Below are positions 1 to 14,555 of a stretch of DNA of 64,000 bases, in pieces. This DNA is from Tetrahymena elliotti 4EA (taxonomy: Eukaryota > Ciliophora > Oligohymenophorea > Hymenostomatida > Tetrahymenidae). Below the pieces are notes generated by a model. That model was not told the DNA's origin and ran no database searches. It saw only the letters and a program-made list of their open reading frames with translations. The position numbers and the translations under genes were made by a program. The stretch is from assembly GCA_000231825.2 (NCBI GenBank), contig JH720358.1, positions 319,563 through 383,562 on the forward strand, read 5' to 3'. Every line of letters starts with the position of its first letter. The first letter of the stretch is position 1.

Positions 1-306
1 CAAATCTTTCTCAATTCAATATATGATTATTTATTTAATTGGAAATAAATTGAGGAGATGTTAGATTATTTCAATGGTATTTTTTGATAAATGTTAAAAT
101 AGTTTTGAAAGAAATATTCCATCAATATTATTTTTTCAAATTCAGTGTTGTAATTATTCTCCTATTTTAAAAAAATTAGGAAAGGGATAAACAACCAACA
201 AAAAGTTTATAAAATTAGATATTGGATTGAGTTGTCAATGAATAAATTTAATATTTACTGTTTAAATCTAATCAAAAATAAATAAGATTAAATTTTTGAC
301 TCCTGA
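1..306 (+). CDS. 3' end of an unknown protein-coding gene (5' end outside window)
   Basis: Two exons, 1-76 and 146-306, join in frame across a 69-nt intron (77-145) that starts GTATTTT and ends TTCAAATTCAG, giving the last 78 residues and a TGA stop at 304-306. The readable tail is basic and aromatic (for example KKIRKGINNQQKVYKIRYW) and contains TAA-encoded glutamines. No domain is recognisable from this fragment. The gene converges on the minus-strand gene that ends at 357, leaving about 50 bp between the stops. The case rests on frame continuity across the intron and codon content only; without the intron the first exon would stop at a TGA a few codons on. Confidence 0.4.
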
Positions 307-356
307 TGGAGATAAAATAGTTTAAAGTTACAAAAAGAGTTATTTTTTAATGTTTC

Positions 357-2828
357 TCAATGAAGTGAAATTAGTAAAACTTTGCAATTCACTTTTTAAT
401 GTAGAGACATTATAGTCGATTAAAATAAAAAAAACTGAAAAATCAATAAAATTAGAAAAAAATGAAAATGTTACTTGAGTTAGTAATGAGGAGTTTGCTT
501 TGTTTGCTTAATTGAAGTAGAAGGACGACGAGATGAATGAGATTGATGTTGCGATTTATAATTGACGGAATCTACAAACATTGATGTATTAGAAATAAGA
601 GTGACGTCATTGTTGACTTATCCTACATTTGTATTATTTTAAGAATAATTTTTATTCAATGATGTGAATAGCAGTTTCTATTCTTTTTTTTAGCCTAAAT
701 CACTTCTATACTGCTGCTCGGTTTACAATTAAAAATTGTTCGAAGCTATAAGTCCATAGTTAGAATGTCTTGGTGACATGAAAAAGTCCATTTATGCTAA
801 ATTTAATGGTAAAGATAGATGAGCGAAAACCACGTAGTTAATTTGTTTGTGGTCTTCCTTTTGATTTTTACGTACTTCTTATGTAACCTCATTTGATATT
901 CTTCTTAAATGAGAATTAATGTCTTCATATTCAGCTACCATTGATCTTTAATGGAAAATTTAACTCTTATTTAGCTCTTGCAGATAATAGTATGCAATCC
1001 CAAGTTTATCATACAGATCTATTTCTTGATTTTTAGCATTACAGTACCATGCATATTACAATGATTTTTTATAAAAAAGCAATGATTCACTATATTTTGT
1101 TTAATATATACATATATCCCCAAGAAGTAAATATGCCAGAGATTTCAAATAATCAGATCCCTTATTCATTTCACAGCAAATCTTTGCTTGATTTAGGAAA
1201 TATGCTGCTTTATCAAGATTTCCAACTGCTATTTGTATCTATCCTACAAAAATAAGGATTTTAGCTAGAATTTTTAATTAGCTACTCTCTACAGCTTTTG
1301 TTACAATTTCCCAAACAACACCTTCTAATTAAGTAGAATATTCAGCAAAATTATATATCATATTCAATATTTCATTCTTATTTAAATATAAATACATATG
1401 TAAAAATTTTAAACTTTCTTCTCCTTTATACTCTAAAAATGGTAAAACATCTGATTATTTCTTTCTCTTTACTTTGTACATCTCTTGTTTCTCCTCCAAA
1501 GTAAGTTTGCTATTCAAAGATATGCTTTTTCCTTGCTTCTATTAAAGGGGTTTTTAAATTATCTTGCTTACATCTTTATTTAAATTTTCATTTTTAGTAG
1601 ATATCATAGAGTTGTTTGGTACCAAATTGTTTAAACTTCTTCTATTCAAATTTACTGATTTCAAGATATTCCTAGCTTGTCTCTCATCTAATATCTATTG
1701 TGTTTCATTTAAATATTCCTTATTTTCTTCCTCTTCTTGCACATAATTATTTTTTTTGTAAATTTATTCATTAAAATTTTAAATTTAAGAGTTGTTAAAT
1801 AACAGTTTATTTTGAGAAAAAGAAGACTATGGTCTTGTTATTTCTTGCTAAGATATTCTTGATTTTTATGATGAAGTTTTTATTTGCTATTCTCTATTGA
1901 GATGATTTTATAAATTTATAGAATGAGTTGAAGAAGCTCTTGATAAAGGCCTATCATGATATATTCTTTCTTCAAGAAAAGGAGTAATCTTAATTTATTA
2001 TTCCTATTCTGAATTATCTTTCTAAATATTTTTTTTAGATTTTGTTTAACTCTGTACAAGGAGAACTAATTATTGTTATCTTTCAAAATCTTCAGATTGA
2101 TGTGTTATTAATTTTTACTCTTTTAATGAAAAATTCTAAGCTGGTACAATAGACCTTGCTGAAGAAATAATACTATTATTATCTTTGATAACCCTAGGAG
2201 AGCAATAACTAAAATTATTGTTTGTTTCTAAAACATTATTATTATTTGCAGCTGCTAAAGATTAAGTCCTGTTATGTATGTTTGTTCTTGCTGAACAGGG
2301 TTTTGTTGAAAAAAAACTCTAGCCTGTTTGATTGCTATTGACATTCTAATTTATCTTTTATTTCTATTTCAATTATCTATCATATTTTCCAAGCAGCTGT
2401 ATACTTTGTTAAACTGAGTAATTGTAATTATCTAACATCTATTATTAACTTTATTAGCTATTTGATTGATTTTTCATTTGTGCATTTTAATTCACAGCTG
2501 AAGCCATAATTTTTATAGTAGAATTTGCTGAGGTTAGTTGATGCTGTTATGATATTAATTCTAGCTACTCATTTTAATTATTTATATTCTACTTTTTACA
2601 TGAAATTTATTGTTGAAATTGTTGTTTTTTTGGTTGCGATGAATTAACATTAGTATAATTACTTAAAAACTCAAAGTTATTCTGCTTTAACTTAGTTTAA
2701 AGTCTATCATAAATCTTTTTAGTGATAAGATGCTAATTCTAATATGTAGAACTCATATCTTGGTACCCTTTTCCAGTATAAGAGTTCTGTCCAAGCTATT
2801 TTTGTATAATTTGCTATAAGTTAGACAT
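357..2828 (-). CDS. Gln/Asn-rich protein with TPR-like C-terminal half
   Basis: One uninterrupted ciliate-code frame of 824 codons runs from ATG at 2828 to TGA at 357. The first two thirds are low-complexity, rich in Q, N and S (starts MSNLQQIIQKQLGQNS). From about residue 490 the sequence becomes helical and TPR-like: repeated units with patterns such as GNLDKAAYFLNQAKIC, KYSESLLFYKKSLQYA and LGIAYYYLQELNKS point to a scaffold for protein contacts. The last 30 or so codons (before 357) are hydrophobic and AT-rich and could hide a 40-nt intron (GTAACATTTT...TTTTTCAG), which would move the true stop slightly. No catalytic motif is visible. Large TPR proteins of this sort are abundant in ciliates, so a specific function cannot be given. 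Confidence 0.75.
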
Positions 2829-5800
2829 TTTTATGTAACTAAGCAAATTTCTTTGATTGGTAATTAAAAAAGAAAAGGTTTAATTTATGTGTAATATTAA
2901 ATATTAACCAGATATTTTATTATCTTGAACAAAAAATATAAATTTTTTCCTTTTGATTAATATATATCCATTCATCTATCAACCATCATACCACATTTAC
3001 TTATATTTATTTTACTTAATTAATACATTTAATTAAAATAGAATATATTCTCTACACTTTATAAGTTTTCTTTATTAATATGTTCTCTATTAGAAACAAA
3101 TGTTATTATACCTTATTAAATTGATTATGGTAAAATAGATGTTGCTTGATAAATCAATGAATATTAATTTTAAAAAACAAATACAAACAATTAGATTCTT
3201 TCATTTAAAAAAAGGTGAAGCAATTGGTTATTGTATTTTTATTTTAAATTTGATTTTGTAAAATATTTATAATTATTTTAATCACTTAAATAAATATCAA
3301 TAAAAAACAGAAAAGAAAATCTAAATTAATAATTGAATATTATTTTTAAGAGACTAAAAAATTAATTAAGCCTCTCCTCATATCAATTTAATTAAAATTT
3401 AACACAATATTCACTTTTAAAATTAAAAATTTTATTTTTTTTGATTTAATTAAGTTATTTTATCAATCATAATTTTTTATAAAGAATTAAATTCAATAAA
3501 TATTAAAGTTAAATTAATTAATATTTCGAATTAAATTTGTGGTTTAAAATTATCATATTTACTTAAAATAAAATTAATTTTTGTTTATTTTATATTAAGA
3601 CAAATAATTTTCTCTATTATTTAAATTCTTAGCTAATTGTAAATTATTTTAAGATTGATAATATTAATATAGAGTCTATTCTCTCTCAATCTTCTAGTTT
3701 AGTTATTAAAAAAATTTTATCTCAATTAAAATTTTTAAATTTAAGAAATTTTTGAACTTTCTCAGGATTCGCACTTCAATCTTATCAAGAACTTACAGTA
3801 TTTCTTTGTGGTAAGGATATTAAAAATAAGAAATACGAACTAAAAAGATAATATCTTAATTTGTATTTTTCAAAAATTTAATAATACAATAGAAAATAGT
3901 GTAATCATCAAAATATTAAAATGAATGTACAAATTTATCACGAGTTTTAGATTTTTTGCTTATTCTTTTAAAACTAAATTCACAGCTCTTGGATTTTGGA
4001 AGGATTAAACTTTACAATAAAAGAAATTTTATTAAATAAAATCAGAATGTGTTATTGGATTTTCTTCTATAAAGATTTCACCTATTTTATTTAAGAAAGA
4101 CAAAATTGGTTATTATTTTATTCTTCTTCTTTTATTATTGTGAAAAATTGTTAAAATTCAAAACAAGACACTAAAATGAAATGCTAAATCTTTCACGAGG
4201 AAATATTGTAAAATTGAAAAAAAAGGACTATTAAAAAAGTGAAGACAAATATTATTTGATGTTATTGGTTGAAAATAGATACTGAAATATTTTCTTAGAA
4301 TCAATCATTTTGATTTAAAATAAAGAAATTATTAATTTTTCAGTAATAATGTTAAGTATTTTTGAAAAATCATATTTTATAATGTAAATGAACACTTGAC
4401 TTTCATTTTTAAATTTTTAAAAAGGGTAAAAAAATATTTTAAAAATAGTATTTTACTGATTTTAAATTGTTAAAAAAGTTCAACTATTTTTACTTCTGCT
4501 TTGTTACAATTTTATTTATTTATTTTTTTCAATTACTTTATTACTTTAAAAAATAAGCTTAAATTTTGCAAGAAAAGGGATATGAAATAAGATTATCAAA
4601 TAATCCAATTTTCTTGATTTTCCTTTGCTTTTAGATATTGGCCTAAAATTATTTAGCAAGTGCAGAAGTTATTATATGATTTGTCTTTTTTATTTATAAT
4701 GAATGTCTGTAAAAACAAAACCTTGAACAGCAGAAAAATATGATGCTATTTTTCGTTTTTTCGTTGTTTAAAAAAACTTAAATATTAATTAATATTATTT
4801 ATCTATGAAGTTTTAGTTAGGGATGGAAAAAATTAGTTATACTTGCTCGCATATAATAAGTAATTAATGTTAAAAATAGATGATACTATTTGTATTATTA
4901 AAATGTAAGCTAAGTATTCTAAAATTAAAGAATTTTATTCCATCAAGAGGATAAATTAATAAGAAAGAATCATTTAGCATGAAAAGAAGGGTTTGAAAAT
5001 AAATTAAAATAAAAATTAAATTTGATTAGAATCAAATAAATTAGGCATAAATACTTAGTAGAGAGAATTATTTAATTGATAAAAACTGAATTTTCAAAGA
5101 AATTAATGTCAAATAAATTCTTACTTTAATGTTATCTTAACACATTTATTGTTCTTTTAAATTTAAAATGATTGCTTTTTTCTAAATTAAAATATTTGTT
5201 AAATAATAGTTTTATCTTACTATAATATTTAAGTGGCAGATTATTTTCCTAGCGATTACTTGATTAGGATAGGAATAAATAAATATTTAGAATGACTTAA
5301 TTTTTGTAGAGTTATACTTTTTAATTTTTTAAATTAATGATTAATAATTACTTTAATTTGTTCACTGAATTAAAATATATTGAGATATTAATACCATTAA
5401 CCGCTGGCTTATTATTCATCAGTAATAAAATCATCAAACATAATAGCTAACTCAAAAAATAGATTTTCGAGAATAATAAATTTTCATTTAACTAGAAGCA
5501 TTCCATAAAATAGGTAGCTGACTTTAACAACAAGAAAACTTTTCTTAGAATGGGAAGGTTTTTTATTAATTATATTTTGTATTACTTTAATATGTTTGGT
5601 GAATGTAATCTTATACTTTTAAAGCTTTTACTGCCTATTTAAATTGATATAAAATAGAAATTTAAGCAAAATAAAATTTCAATAGTTTATGCAGATCATG
5701 TTGAAGTAGGTTTGATATCTTGGTATGTTTTATTCAGTAATAATGCTATTTCGTTAGGATTTTTTGCTTGGAAATTTTGGGAAAACGAATTCCTAAAAGG

Positions 5801-6505
5801 GTAAAGAAAGAATGTTAATTATTTTTTAATAAGCTTAAAAAGTAAATTAACAAATAAATTTAGTAAATTTAATTTATTCAAAATTCATGAATGAAAAATA
5901 AGCTAATTTGAATATATGATTGGTTGATTGATTGATTGTCTGTATGTATGTATGAATGTCAATTAATAAATAAATAGATAAATATAAGATTAAAGTTTCT
6001 TTAAACTTGAGTAATTACTTGCCTAAAACAAACGATTACTTGGTTTCAAAATATTTGAAAATATTTAGAATGTATTTTGTTTTTACCTACTTTCAAATTA
6101 TATATGGCATTTTATATTTTAGGATAGATGAATTAAAATATAAACAATTGAAGAAATCAATATATTTTTTTTAAAAAAAAGAATCATTAAGCATCAGTGA
6201 TATTGAACAAATCAGTAGCAAAAAAAAATTATATTTAATTAGTAAAAAATTCTTTAATTTAAGAAGATATTATTAAGCATAGCAAATAGTAATAATAAAT
6301 CTAATTTGATTAATTTGGTTGATAGAATAAGCCAAAATAATTTATACACATACATAACTATCATATTATCTCTACGAAACTAGTGATAGTTAGACAATAA
6401 AATAGAATTATCTAACACTAAAAGGCATTCATAAAAAAGGATAATAAGCAAGTTATTTAGAACCATTAAGAAAAGTTAAGAAGTTTTTTAAAGGTTTTTT
6501 TAATT
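2829..6505. other. AT-rich intergenic stretch
   Basis: No convincing gene. The DNA is mostly A/T homopolymer-like. A short mixed-composition island at about 3765-3830 is flanked by an AG acceptor-like and a GTAAGG donor-like sequence and could be a lone exon, but I could not link it to anything. The right end should hold the promoter of the histidine kinase gene. Confidence 0.5.
5919..5957. repeat. Compound microsatellite (GATT)n-(TGTA)n
   Basis: Consecutive GATT units are followed by GTAT/TGTA units, within intergenic DNA. Confidence 0.8.
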
Positions 6506-9500
6506 ATGCAAGAGGCATAATAAAACATCATACAAAATGAAAACGAATAACAATCATTATCATGGTTACTAAGCAGCAGTAATTATTTGAAGTTATTTAG
6601 ATTAGAATTTAAAAAAGAAAAGGTTGAAAATTCATACTAAGTTAATTCAATTGATTAGAATAAGAAGTTCTCTGTTTTAGTTAGCTTCGCTGTTATCATT
6701 TACTAAATTGTTGTGGGCCTTATACAATACTTCTTTTTTGATGATCTAATTGGCGCAATAATCGATTTCATTTATTCAATAGTTAATATAATCTTATTAT
6801 TAAAGCTGAGGAAGCATTTTTACAAAATTTAAATATTGCAGTGTATATGCTCTCTCTCTTTTGAAATTCTTTTTATGGAAACATTTGTAATTGCGCGTAT
6901 TGAAAAAAATGATAGATCTGATGATATTTAAGGATATTTTTTTACTTTAGGACTACTCTCTATGTGCTTTGTATATCTTTTAGCAGTTGCATTACATAAA
7001 TGGTACTATAAAGCACTTATTTTAGAAACAGCAATTATACATTATACCATTAGAGCTAATTCCTCTATTGTTAAAGTCTTTACTTAATACCCTATATTTT
7101 ATATAAGTGTGATACTATTTTTTATATTGTTCTACATGAAAGAAAAGTTTGATAGAGATCTTTTTTATAAGCTCTATCTCAAAAGAGAAGAAAATAAAGC
7201 TTTTAAAGATTTACTCGAAAACACTGTTCCTTCATCTATTTTTGTAGCAAAACTCAGAGAGTCTAGCTACTCCTAGCCCCATCAAGGATCATCAATAAAA
7301 GCTGTTCAATAAAAAATAAATTCATTATTTTAATTCTTTAGTAAAGATTCTAAAAAGTAGACTAAATAGAATGAAGAATAAAGTAATGTATAAAATTAAT
7401 ATGATAATACTTCTTTTCCATATCCAAACAATTCTAAAATGAAAATTGTTTTTGCTAATTCTCACTGTAAGCGCAAATTCGCTACTGAAAATCTTGAATT
7501 CTTATAAAAAAATATGAACTATCTTTTCTCTTAAGGCTCTCTAGCTGCAGTTAGAGATAACTCCTAAGGGAGGTAATTGCACTTTTCATTTATTTTTTTG
7601 ACTATCTGTAATCTATAAATTTTAAATTATCATTATTAAAAACTATTTAACACTATTTAATTTACTTTCCCACTTAGCTTTTAACAGAAAAAGGTTATAT
7701 TATTTTTTTTAAAATTAAAGTAGCGAAGAATTCAGAAGTAAAAGAAAATTGTCAAGTTAAACTAAAAGATAAAAAAGCATAAATTAAGAATTTTAAACAT
7801 GCATACTTTAGTTTATATGGGATTAGTTTTAAAAGATAAAGGTTAACAAATAAGATTCATCAAGAAAAGTTAATGATGAACAATTTAACCAAAACGAAGA
7901 AGTTCATTTGAATTGTATTTACAAAAAAAACAAAGTACTCATTCAAGAATATGAAAATCTTTAAAAGCATAACATCTAAGAACAAGAGAATGTATTCAAA
8001 AAAGAAAACTCTAATAATAAGAGCAACAACTTGTAAAATTGCATTAATGTTAATGAAGAAAAAAAAGACATCAAACTTTAAGAAATGAGGAGCAAAGCTG
8101 GAAGCATCATGTAGTTTCATAATATTGTACTTATTTAGATTTTATTATCACTTCATTTTCTCATTTACTTACTTGCTAATTTATTCAAAGAAAAATTTTT
8201 GTTTTTACTAGTTAAATTTCAAATAATTCAAACTAATTATAAGAAAAATCTCTTACAAAATCAAAGGCAGATTCTTAATCTGAAAAAAGCTTAAAAGCTA
8301 TTTCTAAATTCTTTTTAACTAAAATAAAAGAAGCCAAATTTTTTTTGATTAAAAATCCTAAGTAGCCAAACAAAATATCTTTGATTTTAGGATTTTATTA
8401 ACTTTGATTTTTTACTAGTAAACAAGATAAATACAGGAAATTTAATTACTGTCTACTCTTACAGATTGAAAAACCTTGAAACTAGAAATTTTTATTTTTT
8501 TAAAAAAATAATATCTTATCCCCATAATTTTTTTTGTTTTTAATAAAAATAAATTTGAGAGAAAGTACATTAAATTTACCCCATATATTCATTCAATCTT
8601 CAAGTTAAACTCATATTATGAAAATGAATTCCAAAAATTTGAATTAAATATTATTTGATTTAAACTTATATTAATTTTAATTTTATAGAGTAAAGTTGGT
8701 TAAAGATTAGGAAAAGATATTGTAAATCATTCATAGAATACTGTAATGGTAAACTCTGATCCAAATATTCAGTTTGAATCTATAACAAAGGCCAAAAGAG
8801 ATTTTGAAAAGAGGAATTTTTTGTTTATTCCTGATGAAATGCATTTTGACATCAAAATAGTGAAATGCAAATGGGAAGATGAAATGGCTGTTATGGTTTT
8901 ACTTAGTGATATTAGTTAAAAGGTTGTAAATGAAAGAATGAGATAGGTGAACAGCTATAAAAATGAAATGCTTTCCTCAATTACACACAATTTAAAAACA
9001 CCTTTAAATGCTGTTATGATTATGATCGAATCTGCAATTTTATCTAATTCATTATAGTAAGCTTAAAAATAACTGCAACTTGCATAAAATAGTGGCAGGC
9101 TCCTCCTTTATATGATAAATGATTTATTGGACTATTCTAGACTAAGCAGCAGTAGACCTTTTCATCTGTCGTTTCAGCCATTTTATTTACAAGATTTGCT
9201 TGTAAATATAAAATCTCTGTTGTTTTAACAATTTTAATCGAAAAATATTGACCTTTAGTTTCATGTTTTTGTGAAAGATGTAAATTAAAGTCTAATTAAT
9301 GATAAGTAAAGAGTTGAGCAGGTATTATTAAATTTATGCTAAAATGCTTTGAAGTTCACTTTTTAAGGTTTTGTAAAAGTTAATGTTTTTGAAGATGAGA
9401 CAAGGCCAAATGATTTGTTCTTTTAGGTACAAGACTCTGGCCTTGGAATTTCTGATGAAGCAAAAAAAAACCTGTTCAAAATTTATGGAAATATGATAAT

Positions 9501-11314
9501 AAACAGCGAAAATAAAAGGCATGGTAACTATATTTTTAGTAAATAAATAATTATTAAATTATTTTAATTGAACGTAAGGTGTTGGTTTAGGTCTTGCCGT
9601 TTGTAGAAAATTAGTTAGCTAGTTGGGTAGCGAAAAAGTGATATAAATAGAAAGCTATAAAGGGAAAGGCAGTAGTTTCACTTTCAGCATTTACAAGAAG
9701 CACCCTTACAATTAAGAAGATGATATTCTACTCCCAAAATTCAGGTCACTTAAATACATCCAAATGAACAAGAATGTATCAGAAAAAGAATTTGTGTTAA
9801 ATTCAAATTTAAATAATCACGTTCCCATTGAAAGCTATAAATAAAGAAGAAATTCATTAACAAATATGAAAAAATCAATACACTTTGAAGAAAATTATCC
9901 TCTGTCAAGAATATCTAGTTAGAATGTTGAAGAAACATTGAATGGTAAATCACAATTCAACTTATATAAATAAGGTAAAAATAAAGAAAAAGAAAACGAT
10001 CAATCCAGCAGCATGGAAACTTCAAAAAAAGATATTGCAAATGAAAAAAATAGCAACTAAGTGATTAACCAAATAAGTTTGAGTAAATAGAAAATATTAC
10101 TTTAGAATGAAGCATAATCCTCATAAAATAGCAAATAAAAATCTATAGGAAAGGATTAAAAACCAAAGTCGTAATATACGAAATAGTGTTCTTTGGAAAT
10201 TCAGTACTAGTTCAATAATTTTATCAGTACTGAAGATGACTACTCTGAGAAGAAAAAGACTATTTCAATACCTCTGATGTCTACTAAGATCCTTGAGGAA
10301 AAGCATTTTTCTGCTAATAATAATGGATCTGATTAACACTTTATCTAGCATACATAAAGTGATACTCACCTTAATTTAAAGTAAGGTAATGTTAATGATT
10401 TAAAAAAGAAAAGTAAAACGTTAGTTTCCAACTAAAAAATATTAAGTTAACAAAATTATTTGAACTCTAATTTTAATATACATTACAGTGAATAATCTTC
10501 TACTCCTATTAGTAGTAACAAAACAATTGGATAAACTTAAATGTTGTAAGATTATTAGCTTAGAGATTAGTTTATTAAATAAAGTTAGCCTTAGACTGCA
10601 TAACAAATAAACTATTACCATAATCTACTAAATTAAAAAGAAGAACAATATAATAGGATGTAAAAAAATAGTATCAGCCAACCAAGACTATCTATTTTAT
10701 AAGAATTAGACACATCAACATAGAATGAATCCAGTATACTTAAAAATGCTATTTACAAAGCTGGTACTCATCTGAAAGTTGATCATTAATTTGATAATTC
10801 CTAAGGCTTTTCTTGCTTAAAATATAATGAAATTACAGATTATGGTAATAGCTACACACCTAAATCAAGTCCAACTAATAACTATTTAATTGATATGCTC
10901 AATCAGTTGATTTGGAGGAAAACTAATTTATTGATAGTAGATGACACAATTTTCAATATAATGGCTTTAAAAACTATTCTCAAAAATGTAACTAACTTAG
11001 TTTTCGATGAAGCTTATAATGGGCAGTAAGCTATTGAGAAAGTACTTGAAAAAAGAAATTATGATCTTATCTTCATGGATATAAACATGCCTGTACTCGA
11101 TGGTTTTGAGGCAACCTAAGCTATAACAAAGCTAATTGAGCAAAAAAAGATACCTGAAACCTAAATAATCATAGTATCTGCCTTTAATGATGAACAAGAT
11201 AGGCAAAGAAGCTTTAAGTCAGGAGCTAAAGCCCACATTGATAAACCAGTCACTTTGGATAACATTTATAAAGCAATAAAAACTATCAAGCTTCCTCACT
11301 TACAAATGTTATGA
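6506..11314 (+). CDS. Membrane-anchored hybrid histidine kinase with receiver domain
   Basis: Sensor of a phosphorelay: autophosphorylates a histidine and passes the phosphate to its own receiver aspartate. Exons 6506-7572, 7688-8126, 8689-9523 and 9579-11314 keep frame (1358 aa). The N-terminus holds several hydrophobic helices between about residues 55 and 240, so the sensor end is in a membrane. The HisKA motif SSITHNLKTPLNAV (His about 602) is followed by an ATPase domain with N-box LLNLCQNALKFT, G1 DSGLGIS and G2 GVGLGLA. A long Q/N/S-rich linker (about 450 residues) leads to a C-terminal receiver with acidic pair LLIVDD, phospho-acceptor Asp about 1281 in MDINMPVLDG, Ser in VSAF and Lys about 1336 in DKPV, so all active residues are present. 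The intron at 9524-9578 lies exactly in the G2 loop (H-G|V-G-L-G). The 562-nt intron 8127-8688 is unusually long for this window. The signal sensed is unknown. Confidence 0.93.
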
Positions 11315-13140
11315 CGAACAAATATTTTTTCGCCCAATTTTCCAAATAAAACCTCATTCATGAAAAAATTTTTTCAAACAAACTACCAAAAACATCTATA
11401 TTTCTTACTCTTGTCAATACTAAATAAATATGATTATTATTTTTTGTATATAATTTAGCAAATATGCATTTAAATCTAATCTTTTAAAATTATTATTTGT
11501 TAACACAGTTTCCTCTTTTTCCTTGGTTTATCTAACAATAAAAATTTTATTTCATAGATTTTATCATTATCTAAATAAGTGAAAAAAATAAATTTTTAAA
11601 ATAGTAGGATAGCTAATTTATGAGAAAATTTTTTTAATTTTTATATGTAATGTGATTGCTCTATGCGTAGATTTAGAAAAAATGAGATTTTACATACTCT
11701 ATAACTCATCATTAAAAATTAAAAAATTTTGTTTCCCAAAAACAATTAGTTGCTAAAAAAAATAATATGACTGTAGTGAAAAATAAAAAGAAACAAAAAA
11801 TTAATTAAAATATGTAGTTTTAAATTAAAAAAAAGTGATTTATCTATAATGAATTTTAGATTAAACATTTAATTAAAAATGTTTTCATTCATTTTACTTT
11901 TAAATAGTAAATCAGAAAAGATTAAATTTCAAGAAAAATAATTTATTCAGACTGAGGTAAAAAGTTGAATTTTTTAGCTCAGTTTTTAGATTGATTTAAG
12001 ATTTAAAGCATTTCTAAAAAATAATCTTGCTTATTTCTATTTGTTTATATTTTTTTAATTGCAAAAATATCATATAAATTAGCAAATCAATTTCGAAATT
12101 TACCTGTAAAAAATATTCAGAAATTACAAATTTATTAAAACTGAAAAAAATTAATGTAAATTTAATAATTTTTATTTTGTACACATTTTAGAAAAAAACC
12201 AAGTATAAAAAAAGTTAATTTTTAGAGTGTGAAAAATTTCATTTTTTCCACCTTTTGAAAGACAGACATACAAGCAAAACCTTCTTTATTATTCTTTGCT
12301 ATTTTAAAAAAATAAAATTATTTTGTTGAAACATGTGTTTGATATAAAACTTTAAGAATTGAAAATTATATAAAATGAAATAAATGTATACATAATCTCC
12401 TAAAAATGAAATTTTATTTAATTCTTACTTTTATTATTGCTGCAATGTAAATATGACAAAATTTTACATTCATTTTTTTTTTGTGAGAAAACTTAATTAA
12501 AGAGGCAAATTGTATAATTTCAAAATTGGTTTTATAATGGAAAGAAATAGACATTAGTAATTAGTAAATAAATTTTTAAAACTAAAGTTTAGCTTAAGAA
12601 AAGCAAATTTGATCTTAAGCGAACACATATATTTTTTGAGAGCAAGTTTAAAAAGATAATAGAGGATTTTTCTATTAATTTGGATTACTTTTGTTTAGAA
12701 ATGATTAAATAATAAATTTTAGTTTATTTATTGAATGTTTAGAGAAAGAGGAGGGAAAAAATAAAAAGCTTATGAAAAAAATTAAATAGATTTAAATCTC
12801 AATTTTTCATTAAGATATACCAGTTATGATAAACAGAGCTAGTTTTATCTACAAATAATCTCGATTTTCATTTTATTATATTTATGGCGAGTTTATTTAT
12901 TTAAAACACATCTTCAAAGCCTGAAATCAAAATAAAAAATGTAAATAGATAAAAATAATTGTAATTCGAATTAGTTGATGATGTTTTTTTATTGTGTATT
13001 AAAAGTACTAATTTTGATAAATCTACTTTAAAAATTTTATTAATTTTATTTATTAGGAAAAATAACGCTTTTTATTTATTAACTTTTTAGAATTTTAGGT
13101 CAGAAAATTAACTTTTCTCTTTTTATTAATTTATTACTTA

Positions 13141-13408
13141 ATATGAACTTTTGAAAACTTTTAAATTGATATCAATATATTTATTTTAAACTCTTGATTT
13201 CGAGTGATAATAGTGTATTTCAAATAATTAATTTAAAAAGCTTTAACATATTAAATAGTAGTCAGCATAATCAAATATGAACTTTTGAAAGCTTTTAAAT
13301 TGGTATCAATATATTTATTTGAAACTCTTGAATTCGAATACTAATAGTTTTTTTCATATTATTAATTTAGAAAGCTTTAAGATTATTAAATAGTAGCCAG
13401 CATAATCT
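13141..13408. repeat. Diverged tandem duplication, period about 134 bp
   Basis: Two adjacent copies start with ATATGAACTTTTGAAA at 13141 and 13275 and end with GTCAGCATAATC (13261) and GCCAGCATAATC (13396). They differ by scattered substitutions and small indels, so the duplication is not recent. No coding sequence is involved. Confidence 0.8.
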
Positions 13409-14162
13409 TTAAATATGAAAAGAAAAATCCAATTTAAAATGAGGCTCCTATTCTTAAAATAAAAATATAATAACTCTTTAAAGGTTATTTAATGTTGGAA
13501 AAAAAACAATTTAATAAATTAATTTTAAATATTTTCAATTTCAAAATATTGAATGTCTAAAAATAAATTAAGTTTAAATAAATCAATATTAAATAAACAT
13601 AAAAGGATTGATAGTAAAAAACAACTTTTCCATAAATTATAATCTTTTTTAATTAAAACTTGTTAAACAGTAAAGCAAAATAATCAACTGATCACACTGT
13701 TTATTATTAATAATTATTGAACCTAGTAGCTAAAAATATTCACTTTGTCTTTTAAAACTAATTTATCATCACCATTTTCTCAAAATGTAAATTATTAAAT
13801 AAAATAATTTTTTAGTATTACTTCTTATTCTAACAAATAAATACATAAAGTATTATTAAAAATTATTAAAATTCTAAATTAAAAATTATTTGGGGAGTTA
13901 GAAATTAGCATTTAGTTTTTCTACCTTTTAAAAAGTTAAGTTTTTTTAAAATTCATGAAATTTGGTGGAAATGTGTTTATTTTTTTTTTTCCATTCTTTT
14001 GAAGAGAAATGGTAATTTACAATTACATAAAATAACTGAAGATTATCCATTTTTATCACTAAACAGTTTTTATTCTATTCTAGATTTAGCAAAAGAAGTT
14101 AGTTCTTTTTGTCAATTTCATTGACAAGATATACTTTTAATAATAATAAAGGTTTATTGTTT

Positions 14163-14555
14163 ATGCAATTTTAATCAATAAGTATTTCAATTTCTATCTC
14201 TTACTTGGTTCAAAGATGCCAATAAGATTGTCGTTCAAGATAATAGTAGTTTACAGATTTTACTAATAAGTCTTAAATGCATACTTTAGAGTTTTTTTTG
14301 AAGGATATGTTAAAATAGATGAAGAAGAGCAAAGGTCTAACAATGTATTACTCGAATTACAATTTTTTTTCTAAATAATAGATGAAGCTAAATAATTTAA
14401 TAAAGATGTTTTTAAAATAAATAAATTTTCAGAATGTGTAAAATCGAATATTAGTTAAGGAAGGAAGGAAGTATTTTAAAAATAAATTGTTATCTTATTT
14501 AAATTTATTTAAAAATGATTGTCCTTTATTTCTTTTAGATGTCAGCAGTAAATGA
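14163..14555 (+). CDS. Doubtful small gene, 130-aa frame
   Basis: ATG at 14163 opens 131 ciliate-code codons to TGA at 14553-14555. A second frame over the same DNA (ATG 14216 to TGA 14518, 100 aa, reading ...VKIDEEEQRSNNVLLE...) is equally open and has a more protein-like, acidic middle. Because only TGA stops translation, open frames of this size arise by chance in AT-rich DNA, so at most one of the two can be real and both may be spurious. No family is recognised. Confidence 0.2.

Noticed and set aside
3765..3790. tRNA-like GGATTCGCACTTC sequence
   Set aside because: No acceptor stem, anticodon arm or proper A/B boxes could be built on either strand.
9334..9522. Minus-strand 62-residue standard-code frame
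   Set aside because: It is the antisense of the ATPase domain of the histidine kinase, which is clearly coded on the plus strand.
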